Virus record (IMG/VR): IMGVR_UViG_3300025314_000035
Coordinates: 1-47,105 of that record
DNA length: 47,105 bases
Direction: 5' to 3' (one strand)
Origin: a virus
Shown: in pieces, positions 25,589-30,686 of the stretch
Layout of the letters: every line of letters starts with the position of its first letter
How positions within the stretch are numbered: the stretch's first letter is position 1
Notes under the pieces: model-generated
Databases searched by the model: none
Told to the model about the DNA's origin: nothing
What the model saw: the letters and a program-made list of their open reading frames with translations, nothing else
Translations under genes and position numbers: made by a program

Positions 25589-25624
25589 AGCGAACAAATA
25601 GCGGATGAATAGCGAACAAATAGC
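25589..25624. repeat. Two 14-bp direct repeats, 22-bp period
   Basis: AGCGAACAAATAGC occurs at 25589-25602 and again at 25611-25624. The 22-bp period places both copies on the same face of the helix, as for a protein that binds cooperatively. They may be operators for the rightward genes or iterons of an origin. Confidence 0.7.
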
Positions 25625-25804
25625 AAAGGTTGTAAAAGCTAGGAATTGTAGAATAAAGTCAGCGCGTCAGGCGACTTGTCTATGGTTGAGTATTGCGTGA
25701 TTGGTCATTTGATGATTGTCTACCTGGCACCGATGATGCATACTCAAGATGCGTTCGATTAGTTCTTTGACAATTGAATACGTGATTGTGGCGTCTGTTG
25801 GATG

Positions 25805-25823
25805 CTGGTAGATAGGATACCAG
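25805..25823 (+). promoter_or_regulatory. Hairpin presenting the ribosome site in its loop
   Basis: CTGGTA (25805-25810) pairs with TACCAG (25818-25823), and the loop GATAGGA holds the AGGA ribosome site. The ATG follows one base after the stem. Folding would hold start codon and ribosome site in a fixed geometry and could block or promote initiation. Confidence 0.45.
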
Positions 25824-25824
25824 T

Positions 25825-26124
25825 ATGCCACTACCAGGTGACAGACTCTATTACGTTTGGCAGAATTACAAGACTGGCGCGTTAGAGTGCTTGTCTGTTG
25901 TTGTCAAGCGTATTGGCGAAGTTTATACCACATTTGAGAATAACGATTCATATCGTGGTATGACTCGCTACCATTCAGGAGCGTTAGAAAATAGTCCCAT
26001 CTCAGAGCGTAGCGCATGGGAAAGATTCTTACGCGAGCAATATAGCGAGCAAGAACGCCTGACCGCCAGACTCAACAGAACGCGACAAGCAATAGAAACT
26101 GCCGAGCAACACATAAACAACTAG
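25825..26124 (+). CDS. Hypothetical early protein, 99 aa
   Basis: First gene of the short rightward group. The N-terminal half looks like a small beta-barrel (RLYYVWQNYKTGALECLSVVVKRIGEVYTTFEN), and the C-terminal half is a charged helix (ERFLREQYSEQERLTARLNRTRQ). Codon choice is less AT-biased than in both phage arms, as for the next four genes. Ends with TAG inside the 12-bp palindrome AACTAGCTAGTT. Function unknown; an early host-interaction protein is plausible. Confidence 0.65.
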   Translation: MPLPGDRLYYVWQNYKTGALECLSVVVKRIGEVYTTFENNDSYRGMTRYHSGALENSPISERSAWERFLREQYSEQERLTARLNRTRQAIETAEQHINN

Positions 26125-26205
26125 CTAGTTTTCCCACCAGCATCTTATTGACTCCACAATCATCAATTCACAGGCTTTGTTAGTGGCTCATTCGAGGAGC
26201 AAACA

Positions 26206-26379
26206 ATGACAAAGTATCAGATAAGAGTGATTGTAGAAGAAACTAATGGAGATATTCGTAACACAATTTTGGATATCTCTGTTTTTGATACAGATTCTAT
26301 CGCAGAATCTATCAATCAGGCCCAAAAACTCATCAAAAGAGCAGAGAGAAAGCCAAATGGGCCTAGGAGTAAGAAGTAA
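26206..26379 (+). CDS. Hypothetical early protein, 57 aa
   Basis: The ATG at 26206 follows a strong GAGGAG ribosome site. The sequence MTKYQIRVIVEETNGDIRNTILDISVFDTDS is a likely beta-meander, followed by a basic helix (IAESINQAQKLIKRAERKPNGPRSKK). The stop overlaps the next start (TAATG). Not recognised. Small basic early phage proteins often bind host enzymes. Confidence 0.65.
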   Translation: MTKYQIRVIVEETNGDIRNTILDISVFDTDSIAESINQAQKLIKRAERKPNGPRSKK

Positions 26380-26546
26380 TGAAAATCCGTAAATGTAAGA
26401 TTGATGTGGAAAGGGATAGTCTTTTGCCACCACAAGAACCCGAATACAGCATTAGAATCCTGCCAAAGAAAAGATATGGCGCGTGGATTCTTATGCTACA
26501 GTGGAATGAAACAATCATCGAAATAGCATCGGGCGAAGGTAACTAG
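26379..26546 (+). CDS. Hypothetical early protein, 55 aa
   Basis: The ATG overlaps the TAA of the preceding gene. Basic start (MKIRKCKIDVERD), then a Pro-rich turn and a compact beta-like second half (YSIRILPKKRYGAWILMLQWNETIIEIAS). It ends TAG within AACTAGCTAG, the same decamer found at the end of the 99-aa gene. Function unknown. Confidence 0.6.
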   Translation: MKIRKCKIDVERDSLLPPQEPEYSIRILPKKRYGAWILMLQWNETIIEIASGEGN

Positions 26547-26600
26547 CTAGCAAACCGAGCCACTAATAAAACTTGTGACTTGAAAAAGAAAAGGATAACT

Positions 26601-26807
26601 ATGACCGCAACGGTTTGGATTCTTGAAATTGACACAGCTACTTATGCATTCTTTGATAAAGAGAATGCAATTCATATGGCAGCACAAATGCAGGTTAGAG
26701 ACTATAACCTGTATGAAGTGCAGCTATATGATGGGCAGGTAGAACCTGATAATTATGGACAAGCCATAATCTATGCAGGACTACAGTTCAAAAAGGATGG
26801 TAAATAA
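26601..26807 (+). CDS. Hypothetical early protein, 68 aa
   Basis: Start placed at ATG 26601 (MTATVWILEIDTATYAFFDKENA), which has AAAAGG 6 nt upstream; the upstream extension would need a TTG. It is a small alpha/beta protein of two strands, one helix and an acidic second half. It is followed one base later by the zinc-ribbon gene. No family recognised. Confidence 0.6.
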   Translation: MTATVWILEIDTATYAFFDKENAIHMAAQMQVRDYNLYEVQLYDGQVEPDNYGQAIIYAGLQFKKDGK

Positions 26808-26808
26808 G

Positions 26809-26991
26809 ATGGAATGCCTAATCTGTGATGGAGTCTACAACATCAAGCGCGATTGCTGCCCATATTGTGGCGCGTTCAAAGTAGGGAATAAGCACTATGA
26901 TAAGCATAATGGAATGCGTGAGTTAGCACGAGTAATTCCACGAAAGATTGTGCAGTTCTCAGAACTAAGAATCAAGTCAGAACTGGCATAG
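26809..26991 (+). CDS. Small zinc-ribbon protein, 60 aa
   Basis: The start MECLICDGVYNIKRDCCPYCGAFKVG holds two CxxC knuckles 13 residues apart, a clear zinc ribbon. A basic tail follows (MRELARVIPRKIVQ). Start chosen at ATG 26809, since the stop of the previous gene and a GGATGG ribosome site lie just before it. It is the last gene before the bidirectional hairpin terminator. Likely nucleic-acid or protein binding. Confidence 0.65.
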   Translation: MECLICDGVYNIKRDCCPYCGAFKVGNKHYDKHNGMRELARVIPRKIVQFSELRIKSELA

Positions 26992-27007
26992 CAAAAAGCA
27001 ACTAACC

Positions 27008-27380
27008 AAAAAGCAAAATAGCCTGTTAGGAAGTTTATTCCCTAACAGGCTATTATTGTTTATGAGGCTATAGAAACACAAATAGCCTAGATACAGGTTT
27101 TATCCCATATCCAAGCTATTGCGTGAGTAACCTTATTTTAGGTTTGGCGCTAGTAACTACCCTACTCTAGTCACCGATACGAGCCCTAGTAGCTTTTTTA
27201 TACGTGGTATCTACCTAGTCTCATAATAGACTGCCACGGTAGATAGTTGCTTAGGCTATCTACGGTTCGCATTAGGTGACTGATAATCTACCCTTGTCAC
27301 CTAATGCCGCACTGAGCCTATCACCCTATTTATACTCGCTCAGTCGAGTTATGAGAGTATGTATGAATCCCTTACTCTCA
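27008..27380 (-). ncRNA. Candidate structured noncoding RNA, about 370 nt
   Basis: No convincing gene exists between 26992 and 27431. A promoter at 27415-27387 predicts a start at about 27380, which is the first base of an 8-bp stem (27373-27380/27352-27359). Further stems follow: 27338-27344/27311-27317 (7 bp), 27296-27307/27269-27280 (12 bp), 27256-27263/27239-27246 (8 bp) or the competing 27238-27245/27208-27215 (8 bp), and 27082-27088/27065-27071 (7 bp). A 14-bp terminator with TTTTGCTTTTT ends the unit. No known RNA family recognised by eye. Confidence 0.5.
27017..27054. terminator. Bidirectional hairpin terminator
   Basis: AATAGCCTGTTAGG (27017-27030) pairs perfectly with 27041-27054 around a 10-base loop. 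On the minus strand it is followed by TTGCTTTTT, a good U tract. On the plus strand it is followed by ATTGTTT, a weaker one. It can end both the rightward small-gene group and the leftward RNA. Confidence 0.8.
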
Positions 27381-27386
27381 CTAGCT

Positions 27387-27415
27387 ACTCTAGCATAGCC
27401 TTGAACATCTGTCAA
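27387..27415 (-). promoter_or_regulatory. Promoter of the candidate noncoding RNA (extended -10)
   Basis: TTGACA (27415-27410), a 17-bp spacer ending TGC, and TAGAGT (27392-27387). It lies just beyond the end of the 130-aa gene and faces the gene-free segment. The predicted start falls at the base of the first hairpin. Confidence 0.6.
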
Positions 27416-27431
27416 GCACTATTTTAGAGCA

Positions 27432-27824
27432 CTAAGCCTTCAAGATGCTCTCTGCTGTTGCTCGCACCTTCTCAGTCGCCCAATCCTTATGTGCAGTCTT
27501 GATAGAATCCATAAGGTTCTTGAGTTGAAATTCGGGAGTAGTCTCGTAAATCTCTCGAAGTTCCTTTGTAGCACTTTGCATCGATGAAGTCTTTGCAGCA
27601 ACGAACTTCTGTCGATTGACTGCCTCGAAAATATCCTTGTCACCAAACCAATCCTTTGATTCCCTTGCTTCTGGAATACCCTCATACTGCAATGGATCAA
27701 ACTTGTAAAGAATGGGCTTTTTCAAGTCTTCGCCCATGAAAGTCTTGACTTCGGCGGAAAGAGCATCATCAATTTCTGACTGACTCTTTCCCTCGGCTGC
27801 GAGTAGTTCACTAAGTCGCTTCAT
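27432..27824 (-). CDS. Hypothetical leftward protein, 130 aa
   Basis: Starts at ATG 27824 with AAGGGAG upstream. The protein is helical and charged, with MKRLSELLAAEGKSQSEIDDALSAEVKTFMGEDLKK at the start and an Ala/Glu/Lys-rich helical end. The middle has FDPLQYEGIPEARESKDWFGDKDIFEAVNRQKF. No family recognised. It is the only gene of the leftward control transcript and is preceded by a structured leader, so its expression is probably controlled closely. Codon use is less AT-biased than in the arms. Confidence 0.7.
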   Translation of the reverse strand: MKRLSELLAAEGKSQSEIDDALSAEVKTFMGEDLKKPILYKFDPLQYEGIPEARESKDWFGDKDIFEAVNRQKFVAAKTSSMQSATKELREIYETTPEFQLKNLMDSIKTAHKDWATEKVRATAESILKA

Positions 27825-27857
27825 TTTGCTTATCTCCCTTATTTGGTTACTAAAAAT

Positions 27858-27992
27858 AGTGAATGGTCCCGGCTTCGCAGATTTTCATCTTAGGTCAGAG
27901 CCTACACTTAGATTATATACAGTTCCTCGGTTATTAGCGTTGGCTGTATAGGTTCCTGCCTGTGTAGGATGCTAGTCGCACGGCCATTCACT
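27858..27992 (-). ncRNA. Structured leader RNA or riboswitch-like element
   Basis: Three perfect nested stems: outer AGTGAATGG (27858-27866) with 27984-27992, middle CCTACAC (27901-27907) with 27962-27968, inner TATACAG (27916-27922) with 27944-27950. A side hairpin at 27879-27890 reads AGAT-GAAA-ATCT on the minus strand, a GNRA tetraloop. The promoter upstream predicts a start at about 27992, the first base of the outer stem. After the outer stem come ATTTTT, a ribosome site and the 130-aa gene. The arrangement suggests a control leader; the class is not recognised. Confidence 0.5.
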
Positions 27993-27998
27993 TCCTAC

Positions 27999-28027
27999 AG
28001 TCTACCATGCCTCATACTGCAAGTCAA
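27999..28027 (-). promoter_or_regulatory. Promoter of the structured leader and 130-aa gene (extended -10)
   Basis: TTGACT (28027-28022), a 17-bp spacer ending TGG, and TAGACT (28004-27999). The start is predicted near 27992, exactly at the closing stem of the leader element. Same pattern as the other four promoters. Confidence 0.6.
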
Positions 28028-28073
28028 GAGAATAATGTGTCCTGAATAGTGGAATTGTTGATAGTTCAGAAGC

Positions 28074-28087
28074 GTCAAGGTTTTGAC
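28074..28087. promoter_or_regulatory. Operator-like palindrome GTCAA-N4-TTGAC, copy 1
   Basis: GTCAAGGTTTTGAC is one of three palindromes of this form in 330 bp. It has no good promoter beside it, so it may be an auxiliary site that a regulator bridges to the copies near 28300 and 28390. Confidence 0.5.
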
Positions 28088-28263
28088 AAGGTGCCAAAGG
28101 ATTGACTGGTCAGTTTATTGACATGTCCTCAAAACATTACATGGTGGCTTCGGCTTCCTTTACTTGAAGTCTCATCATGCCTACTAGGCAGTCTCACACG
28201 ACTTGGAGACCGTAAGCCTTGCCAAGTCAGTCACTTAGGGCAATTCTTCAATCCAGCACTACC

Positions 28264-28292
28264 ATGATAGCACCCTTCCGAGCCAGAGTCAA
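28264..28292 (-). promoter_or_regulatory. Leftward divergent promoter (extended -10)
   Basis: TTGACT (28292-28287), a 17-bp spacer ending TGC, and TATCAT (28269-28264). It matches the rightward promoter at 28403-28431 in -35, TGC and initial GTGCTG. The palindrome at 28295-28308 lies 2 bp upstream of the -35. The start near 28257 would give a leftward RNA with stems such as GACTTGG/CCAAGTC before reaching the next promoter. Confidence 0.65.
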
Positions 28293-28294
28293 TC

Positions 28295-28308
28295 GTCAAG
28301 TTCTTGAC
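28295..28308. promoter_or_regulatory. Operator-like palindrome GTCAA-N4-TTGAC, copy 2
   Basis: GTCAAGTTCTTGAC lies 2 bp upstream of the leftward -35 box, centred near -44. This is the usual place for an activator that touches RNA polymerase, or for a repressor that blocks it. Confidence 0.6.
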
Positions 28309-28338
28309 ACCTTCCTCGTAAAAGTTAGTAGTAAGGTC

Positions 28339-28362
28339 TTTGTTTTTTTTATTTTTTTTTTT
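28339..28362. other. Poly-T tract between divergent promoters
   Basis: A run of T broken only by one G and one A lies between the two divergent promoters. It may bend DNA or act as an A/T-rich upstream element for both. Assembly errors are possible in such runs. Confidence 0.6.
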
Positions 28363-28386
28363 ACAACTAACCATTACAAGTAACAC

Positions 28387-28400
28387 GTCAAGAACTTGAC
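28387..28400. promoter_or_regulatory. Operator-like palindrome GTCAA-N4-TTGAC, copy 3
   Basis: GTCAAGAACTTGAC, the exact reverse complement of copy 2, is placed 2 bp upstream of the rightward -35 box. The mirror placement at both promoters points to one regulator controlling both directions. Confidence 0.6.
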
Positions 28401-28402
28401 AC

Positions 28403-28431
28403 TTGACTCGGGGCCAAACCCATGCTACCAT
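28403..28431 (+). promoter_or_regulatory. Rightward promoter of the replication module (extended -10)
   Basis: TTGACT (28403-28408), a 17-bp spacer ending TGC, and TACCAT (28426-28431). The predicted start near 28438 precedes a structured leader and the long rightward gene series. It is the only clear promoter found for that series. Confidence 0.65.
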
Positions 28432-28437
28432 AGGGAC

Positions 28438-28600
28438 GTGCTGAGTGCTTCGGGTGGCTAAGTGCTTACGAGTCAGCTACTTGGAGCCATACGGGCATGC
28501 TGGAAGGCCACAGGGGGCACCGAGAGACTGAACCGAAAGGTCGCAGAACCTGGCATCCAAAAACTTCGGAGCCTCTGAACTATTACTAATGGAGATGATG
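28438..28600 (+). ncRNA. Structured leader of the rightward operon
   Basis: No gene. Visible stems include GTGCT (28438-28442) with GGCAC (28516-28520), which closes from the predicted start base; a nested TGGCT/AGCCA and inner GCT/AGC set at about 28454-28488; and an ACC-GAAA-GGT hairpin with a GNRA loop near 28532-28541. It could be a leader that senses something or protects the RNA end. No known class recognised. Confidence 0.4.
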
Positions 28601-28604
28601 AACA

Positions 28605-28730
28605 ATGAATCTAATTTACAATCTAAATGAACTAATTTTCTACAAAATATTACGAATGAATGAAGTACCATTATGGGCAGACAAAATTCGATGGTTTTTT
28701 GAAAGATTATTTCCCTACAAAGATGAATAA
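28605..28730 (+). CDS. Small aromatic-rich protein, 41 aa
   Basis: MNLIYNLNELIFYKILRMN, then WADKIRWFFERLFPYKDE. GGAG lies 10 nt upstream. Amphipathic helices rich in Phe, Tyr and Trp suggest membrane or protein binding. It is the first frame after the rightward promoter. It is short, so it could also be a leader peptide. Confidence 0.5.
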   Translation: MNLIYNLNELIFYKILRMNEVPLWADKIRWFFERLFPYKDE

Positions 28731-28737
28731 TTCATTT

Positions 28738-28853
28738 TTGAAATAATTATAATAGATAGCAGGATTTGATTATTATAGGTTGGACCTATAAAAATAATTG
28801 AATGGTTTTACTACGTTCAAATCGTAGCTGCTATCTATTATAATTATTTTCAA
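28738..28853 (+). ncRNA. tRNA-like three-way junction with a long stem
   Basis: A perfect 22-bp stem (28741-28762 with 28828-28849, extended past a bulge) encloses two arms. One is CTACG-TTCAAAT-CGTAG (28811-28827), which matches the T arm and T-loop consensus and abuts the stem exactly as in tRNA. The other is TATAG-GTTGGAC-CTATA (28774-28790), a 5-bp stem with a 7-base loop like an anticodon arm, with TGG in the anticodon place. A D arm and CCA end are missing. It is either a tRNA-like control element or a decayed tRNA. Confidence 0.5.
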
Positions 28854-28965
28854 GTTTTGCGTCGAATTGCATAAATGAGATAAATATGACTAAAAATTAC
28901 AAAGTTTGTGCAATAAAGCACAATACGCGAGTAACTAGCGATATAGTTACATAACCTAACCTAAC

Positions 28966-29292
28966 ATGACACTTCATGTAGTGACTTACAAAGAGAAAAT
29001 TTTCGACTTTCAAGTTGGACTAAGTAATAAACAGGCAGAATCAATCCACGCGCTAGTAGCTAGTAAAGGACCAGACTGGGGTTTTAATGAATTTGACATT
29101 ACAAACATAGTGCAATTCATAGAAAACATCAAAAACGGATATACTGAGCATCAAGCAGAATTTTGGCCCAAAAAAGCATTAGAATGTGCTAGTAAAGATC
29201 ATGATGTATCAGGTAAATGGGATAAAGAAAAGAACGTGGATATTTTCACTTGTAATGATTGCAAGTGGGAACTTGAGCATCCAAGGCAATAG
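28966..29292 (+). CDS. Hypothetical protein, 108 aa
   Basis: First larger gene of the rightward module. Starts MTLHVVTYKEKIFDFQVGLSN, then helical. The end has CNDCKWELEHPRQ, half of a zinc site that may pair with an earlier Cys/His (ECASKDHD). No clear ribosome site precedes the ATG. A GC-rich hairpin follows the gene. Function unknown. Confidence 0.65.
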   Translation: MTLHVVTYKEKIFDFQVGLSNKQAESIHALVASKGPDWGFNEFDITNIVQFIENIKNGYTEHQAEFWPKKALECASKDHDVSGKWDKEKNVDIFTCNDCKWELEHPRQ

Positions 29293-29302
29293 ATAATCCA
29301 GT

Positions 29303-29330
29303 TTGGCCGTATCTGTTGAAAAACGGCCAA
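29303..29330 (+). terminator. Hairpin terminator or attenuator after the 108-aa gene
   Basis: TTGGCCGT (29303-29310) pairs with ACGGCCAA (29323-29330), then TTATTG. The GC-rich stem and modest T run could reduce transcription into the replication genes. Confidence 0.5.
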
Positions 29331-29376
29331 TTATTGATAGAGAGATTGAATCATTATTACTAAAGCAATAACTAAA

Positions 29377-30177
29377 ATGATACACCCATTTATCCCATCC
29401 GTCCTAGATTCATCAAAATGTGCTATTTGTGCATTTGATGCAATTTCTCATGGTTCTAATGCAGAATGCGAATTTTGTGATTTTGTTGGTTCATGCGAAA
29501 TTGACTATGTTACAAAATCGCTTTGCTGTAGTTCATGTATGGATATCTCCGCGCGAGTTACTAGAGATGAAGCGCGAAATAATTTATCTCTAATTGATTC
29601 AAATGGACCTAATCCAAATCCTGAAACTGCAAGATTTATTCAAGATACAAATAGACTTCCCAATTTTTCACACGAAATCCATACTCCAGTAGATGAAGCC
29701 TTATCAATAATTGATGATTCAGATTTAATTGCTAACTCACAATTACTCGATAAAGCAATGAATCATATAACATTTTATAATGCTCAATCAATTCCAAATA
29801 TCGAATTGAAAAATGCAATTGATAATGATGATAGTATTCTGCCAGAAAATAAACTCGAAAGATATTCACAAGTAATGCTAGAAAGATTCGAGACTTTTCA
29901 AAAGAATATTTGGGAGCATCAGAATATTGTATATGAGAATACCGAACGCGCATTAAAAATTCGAGATGATTTAAGAGCATTTGGTAATGGTATTCGTAGA
30001 GAGATTAGAGAAAAATTAACTTTACAAGATTCTGAATACCAGATTGAAAAGAAAGTAGTTAAGCCAGTTATCAAGAAGAAAACTGCACAAGAAAAACTCA
30101 TAGAAAATATTATGATTGCTCGAAATTGTAGTAAAGAGGAAGCTACTAAATTGTATGAAAAGATGGAATTGGGATAA
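29377..30177 (+). CDS. Hypothetical zinc-ribbon coiled-coil protein, 266 aa
   Basis: The N-terminal 60 residues hold several cysteine knuckles: CAIC, CEFC and a later CCSSC. The middle is acidic and helical, and residues about 165-215 look like a coiled coil (LERFETFQKNIWEHQNIVYENTERALKIRDDL). The end is basic with a small helical domain (RNCSKEEATKLYEKMELG). No family recognised. It may be a DNA-binding or replication accessory. Confidence 0.65.
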   Translation: MIHPFIPSVLDSSKCAICAFDAISHGSNAECEFCDFVGSCEIDYVTKSLCCSSCMDISARVTRDEARNNLSLIDSNGPNPNPETARFIQDTNRLPNFSHEIHTPVDEALSIIDDSDLIANSQLLDKAMNHITFYNAQSIPNIELKNAIDNDDSILPENKLERYSQVMLERFETFQKNIWEHQNIVYENTERALKIRDDLRAFGNGIRREIREKLTLQDSEYQIEKKVVKPVIKKKTAQEKLIENIMIARNCSKEEATKLYEKMELG

Positions 30178-30182
30178 TTATT

Positions 30183-30338
30183 ATGATTAGAATTAAACTC
30201 ACATTCACAAATGATGTTACTCAGACATATTTAGCAAAAGAGATTTATAAAGATGAAAATAGAATTATAATTAGAACTGAATTTGGATTTAGAAATTTTG
30301 AATTAAAGTTTGTTGAATCTATTATTTGTATGAGTTAA
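30183..30338 (+). CDS. Hypothetical protein, 51 aa
   Basis: MIRIKLTFTNDVTQTYLAKEIYKDENRIIIRTEFGFRNFELKF: a small all-beta protein. Translation is probably reinitiated from the gene before it, as no ribosome site is seen. Part of a run of short rightward genes with near-zero spacing. Confidence 0.55.
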   Translation: MIRIKLTFTNDVTQTYLAKEIYKDENRIIIRTEFGFRNFELKFVESIICMS

Positions 30339-30340
30339 TT

Positions 30341-30529
30341 ATGATTACCAGAGTAATTACAGTTCAATTTGAAATTACTTACGACGAAAATAATGAGCGA
30401 CATTCCTTCGCGAAATTAGATGATACTAAGAATGGAATTGTCAGAGGATTAGAACCTTTTAAGAATTTAAGATTTCTATTTGTTCAAGATAGTCCAGTTC
30501 AATATAAACCTGATATTGTGGTAAAATAA
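30341..30529 (+). CDS. Hypothetical protein, 62 aa
   Basis: Start at ATG 30341 (MITRVITVQFEITYDENNERHSFAKLDD), two bases after the previous stop. It is beta-rich with a basic end, possibly a partner of the 51-aa beta protein before it. Not recognised. Confidence 0.55.
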   Translation: MITRVITVQFEITYDENNERHSFAKLDDTKNGIVRGLEPFKNLRFLFVQDSPVQYKPDIVVK

Positions 30530-30530
30530 A

Positions 30531-30686
30531 ATGCCTCTTTATTGGACAAATAATAATTTACCAGTAACTGATAAGCGCATCCTAAAACTTAAATGCGGCT
30601 GCATAGTTCTTAGATTGGGTAAGAAAAGAGAATTTAGAAGTATTTGTTTTAAACATGCTTATAATAATCAAGGTAAATTAAGATGA
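30531..30686 (+). CDS. Small cysteine-containing basic protein, 51 aa
   Basis: MPLYWTNNNLPVTDKRILKLKCGCIVLRLGKKREFRSICFKHAY: a CGC pair and a later C and H could form a zinc knuckle. Strongly basic. The stop TGA overlaps the next ATG (ATGA). Function unknown. Confidence 0.55.
   Translation: MPLYWTNNNLPVTDKRILKLKCGCIVLRLGKKREFRSICFKHAYNNQGKLR

Larger units (their letters stand above)
25342..25824. other. Intergenic control region, possible replication origin
   Basis: No credible gene in 483 bp. Bases about 25,342-25,500 are very AT-rich with two dyads (ATTACAA/TTGTAAT at 25381-25410 and TTCCAA/TTGGAA at 25420-25439). Next come a perfect TATAAT (25575-25580) without a matching -35, two 14-bp direct repeats, and a TTGAGTAT/ATACTCAA inverted pair (25686-25693, 25740-25747). 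An AT-rich unwinding stretch beside iteron-like repeats at the divergence point of two transcription units is how many origins look. A promoter for the rightward genes must also lie here. Confidence 0.45.
26168..26578. repeat. 22-bp imperfect inverted repeats flanking two small genes
   Basis: Left arm 26168-26189 and right arm 26557-26578 are inverted copies matching at 19 of 22 positions, sharing a perfect 10-bp core TTAGTGGCTC. The 367 bp between them hold exactly two small overlapping genes. It could be a mobile or invertible cassette, a long-range RNA stem, or paired protein-binding sites. No transposase is present. Confidence 0.6.

Noticed and set aside
26188-26433. 81-codon minus-strand frame
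   Set aside because: Opposite to two well-supported small gen​es with strong ribosome site and TAATG coupling.
27440-27700. Second minus-strand frame of 86 codons
   Set aside because: It lies wholly inside the 130-aa gene in another frame, with Ser/Arg-rich content typical of a shadow.
27858-27992. Cobalamin-type riboswitch
   Set aside because: GATGAAAATC on the minus strand recalls part of the cobalamin core, but the B12 box and other conserved blocks are absent.
28036-28087. Sixth promoter next to palindrome copy 1 (TTCTGA-N17-TATTCA, minus strand)
   Set aside because: Weak boxes and no TG before the -10, unlike the five others.
28231-28431. A 66-codon minus-strand reading frame
   Set aside because: It runs across both divergent promoters and the poly-T tract, has low-complexity Lys runs from that tract and no ribosome site.
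28886-28954. 22-codon frame before the 108-aa gene
   Set aside because: No ribosome site and short; the same bases form two small dyads. It could be a leader peptide but cannot be supported.
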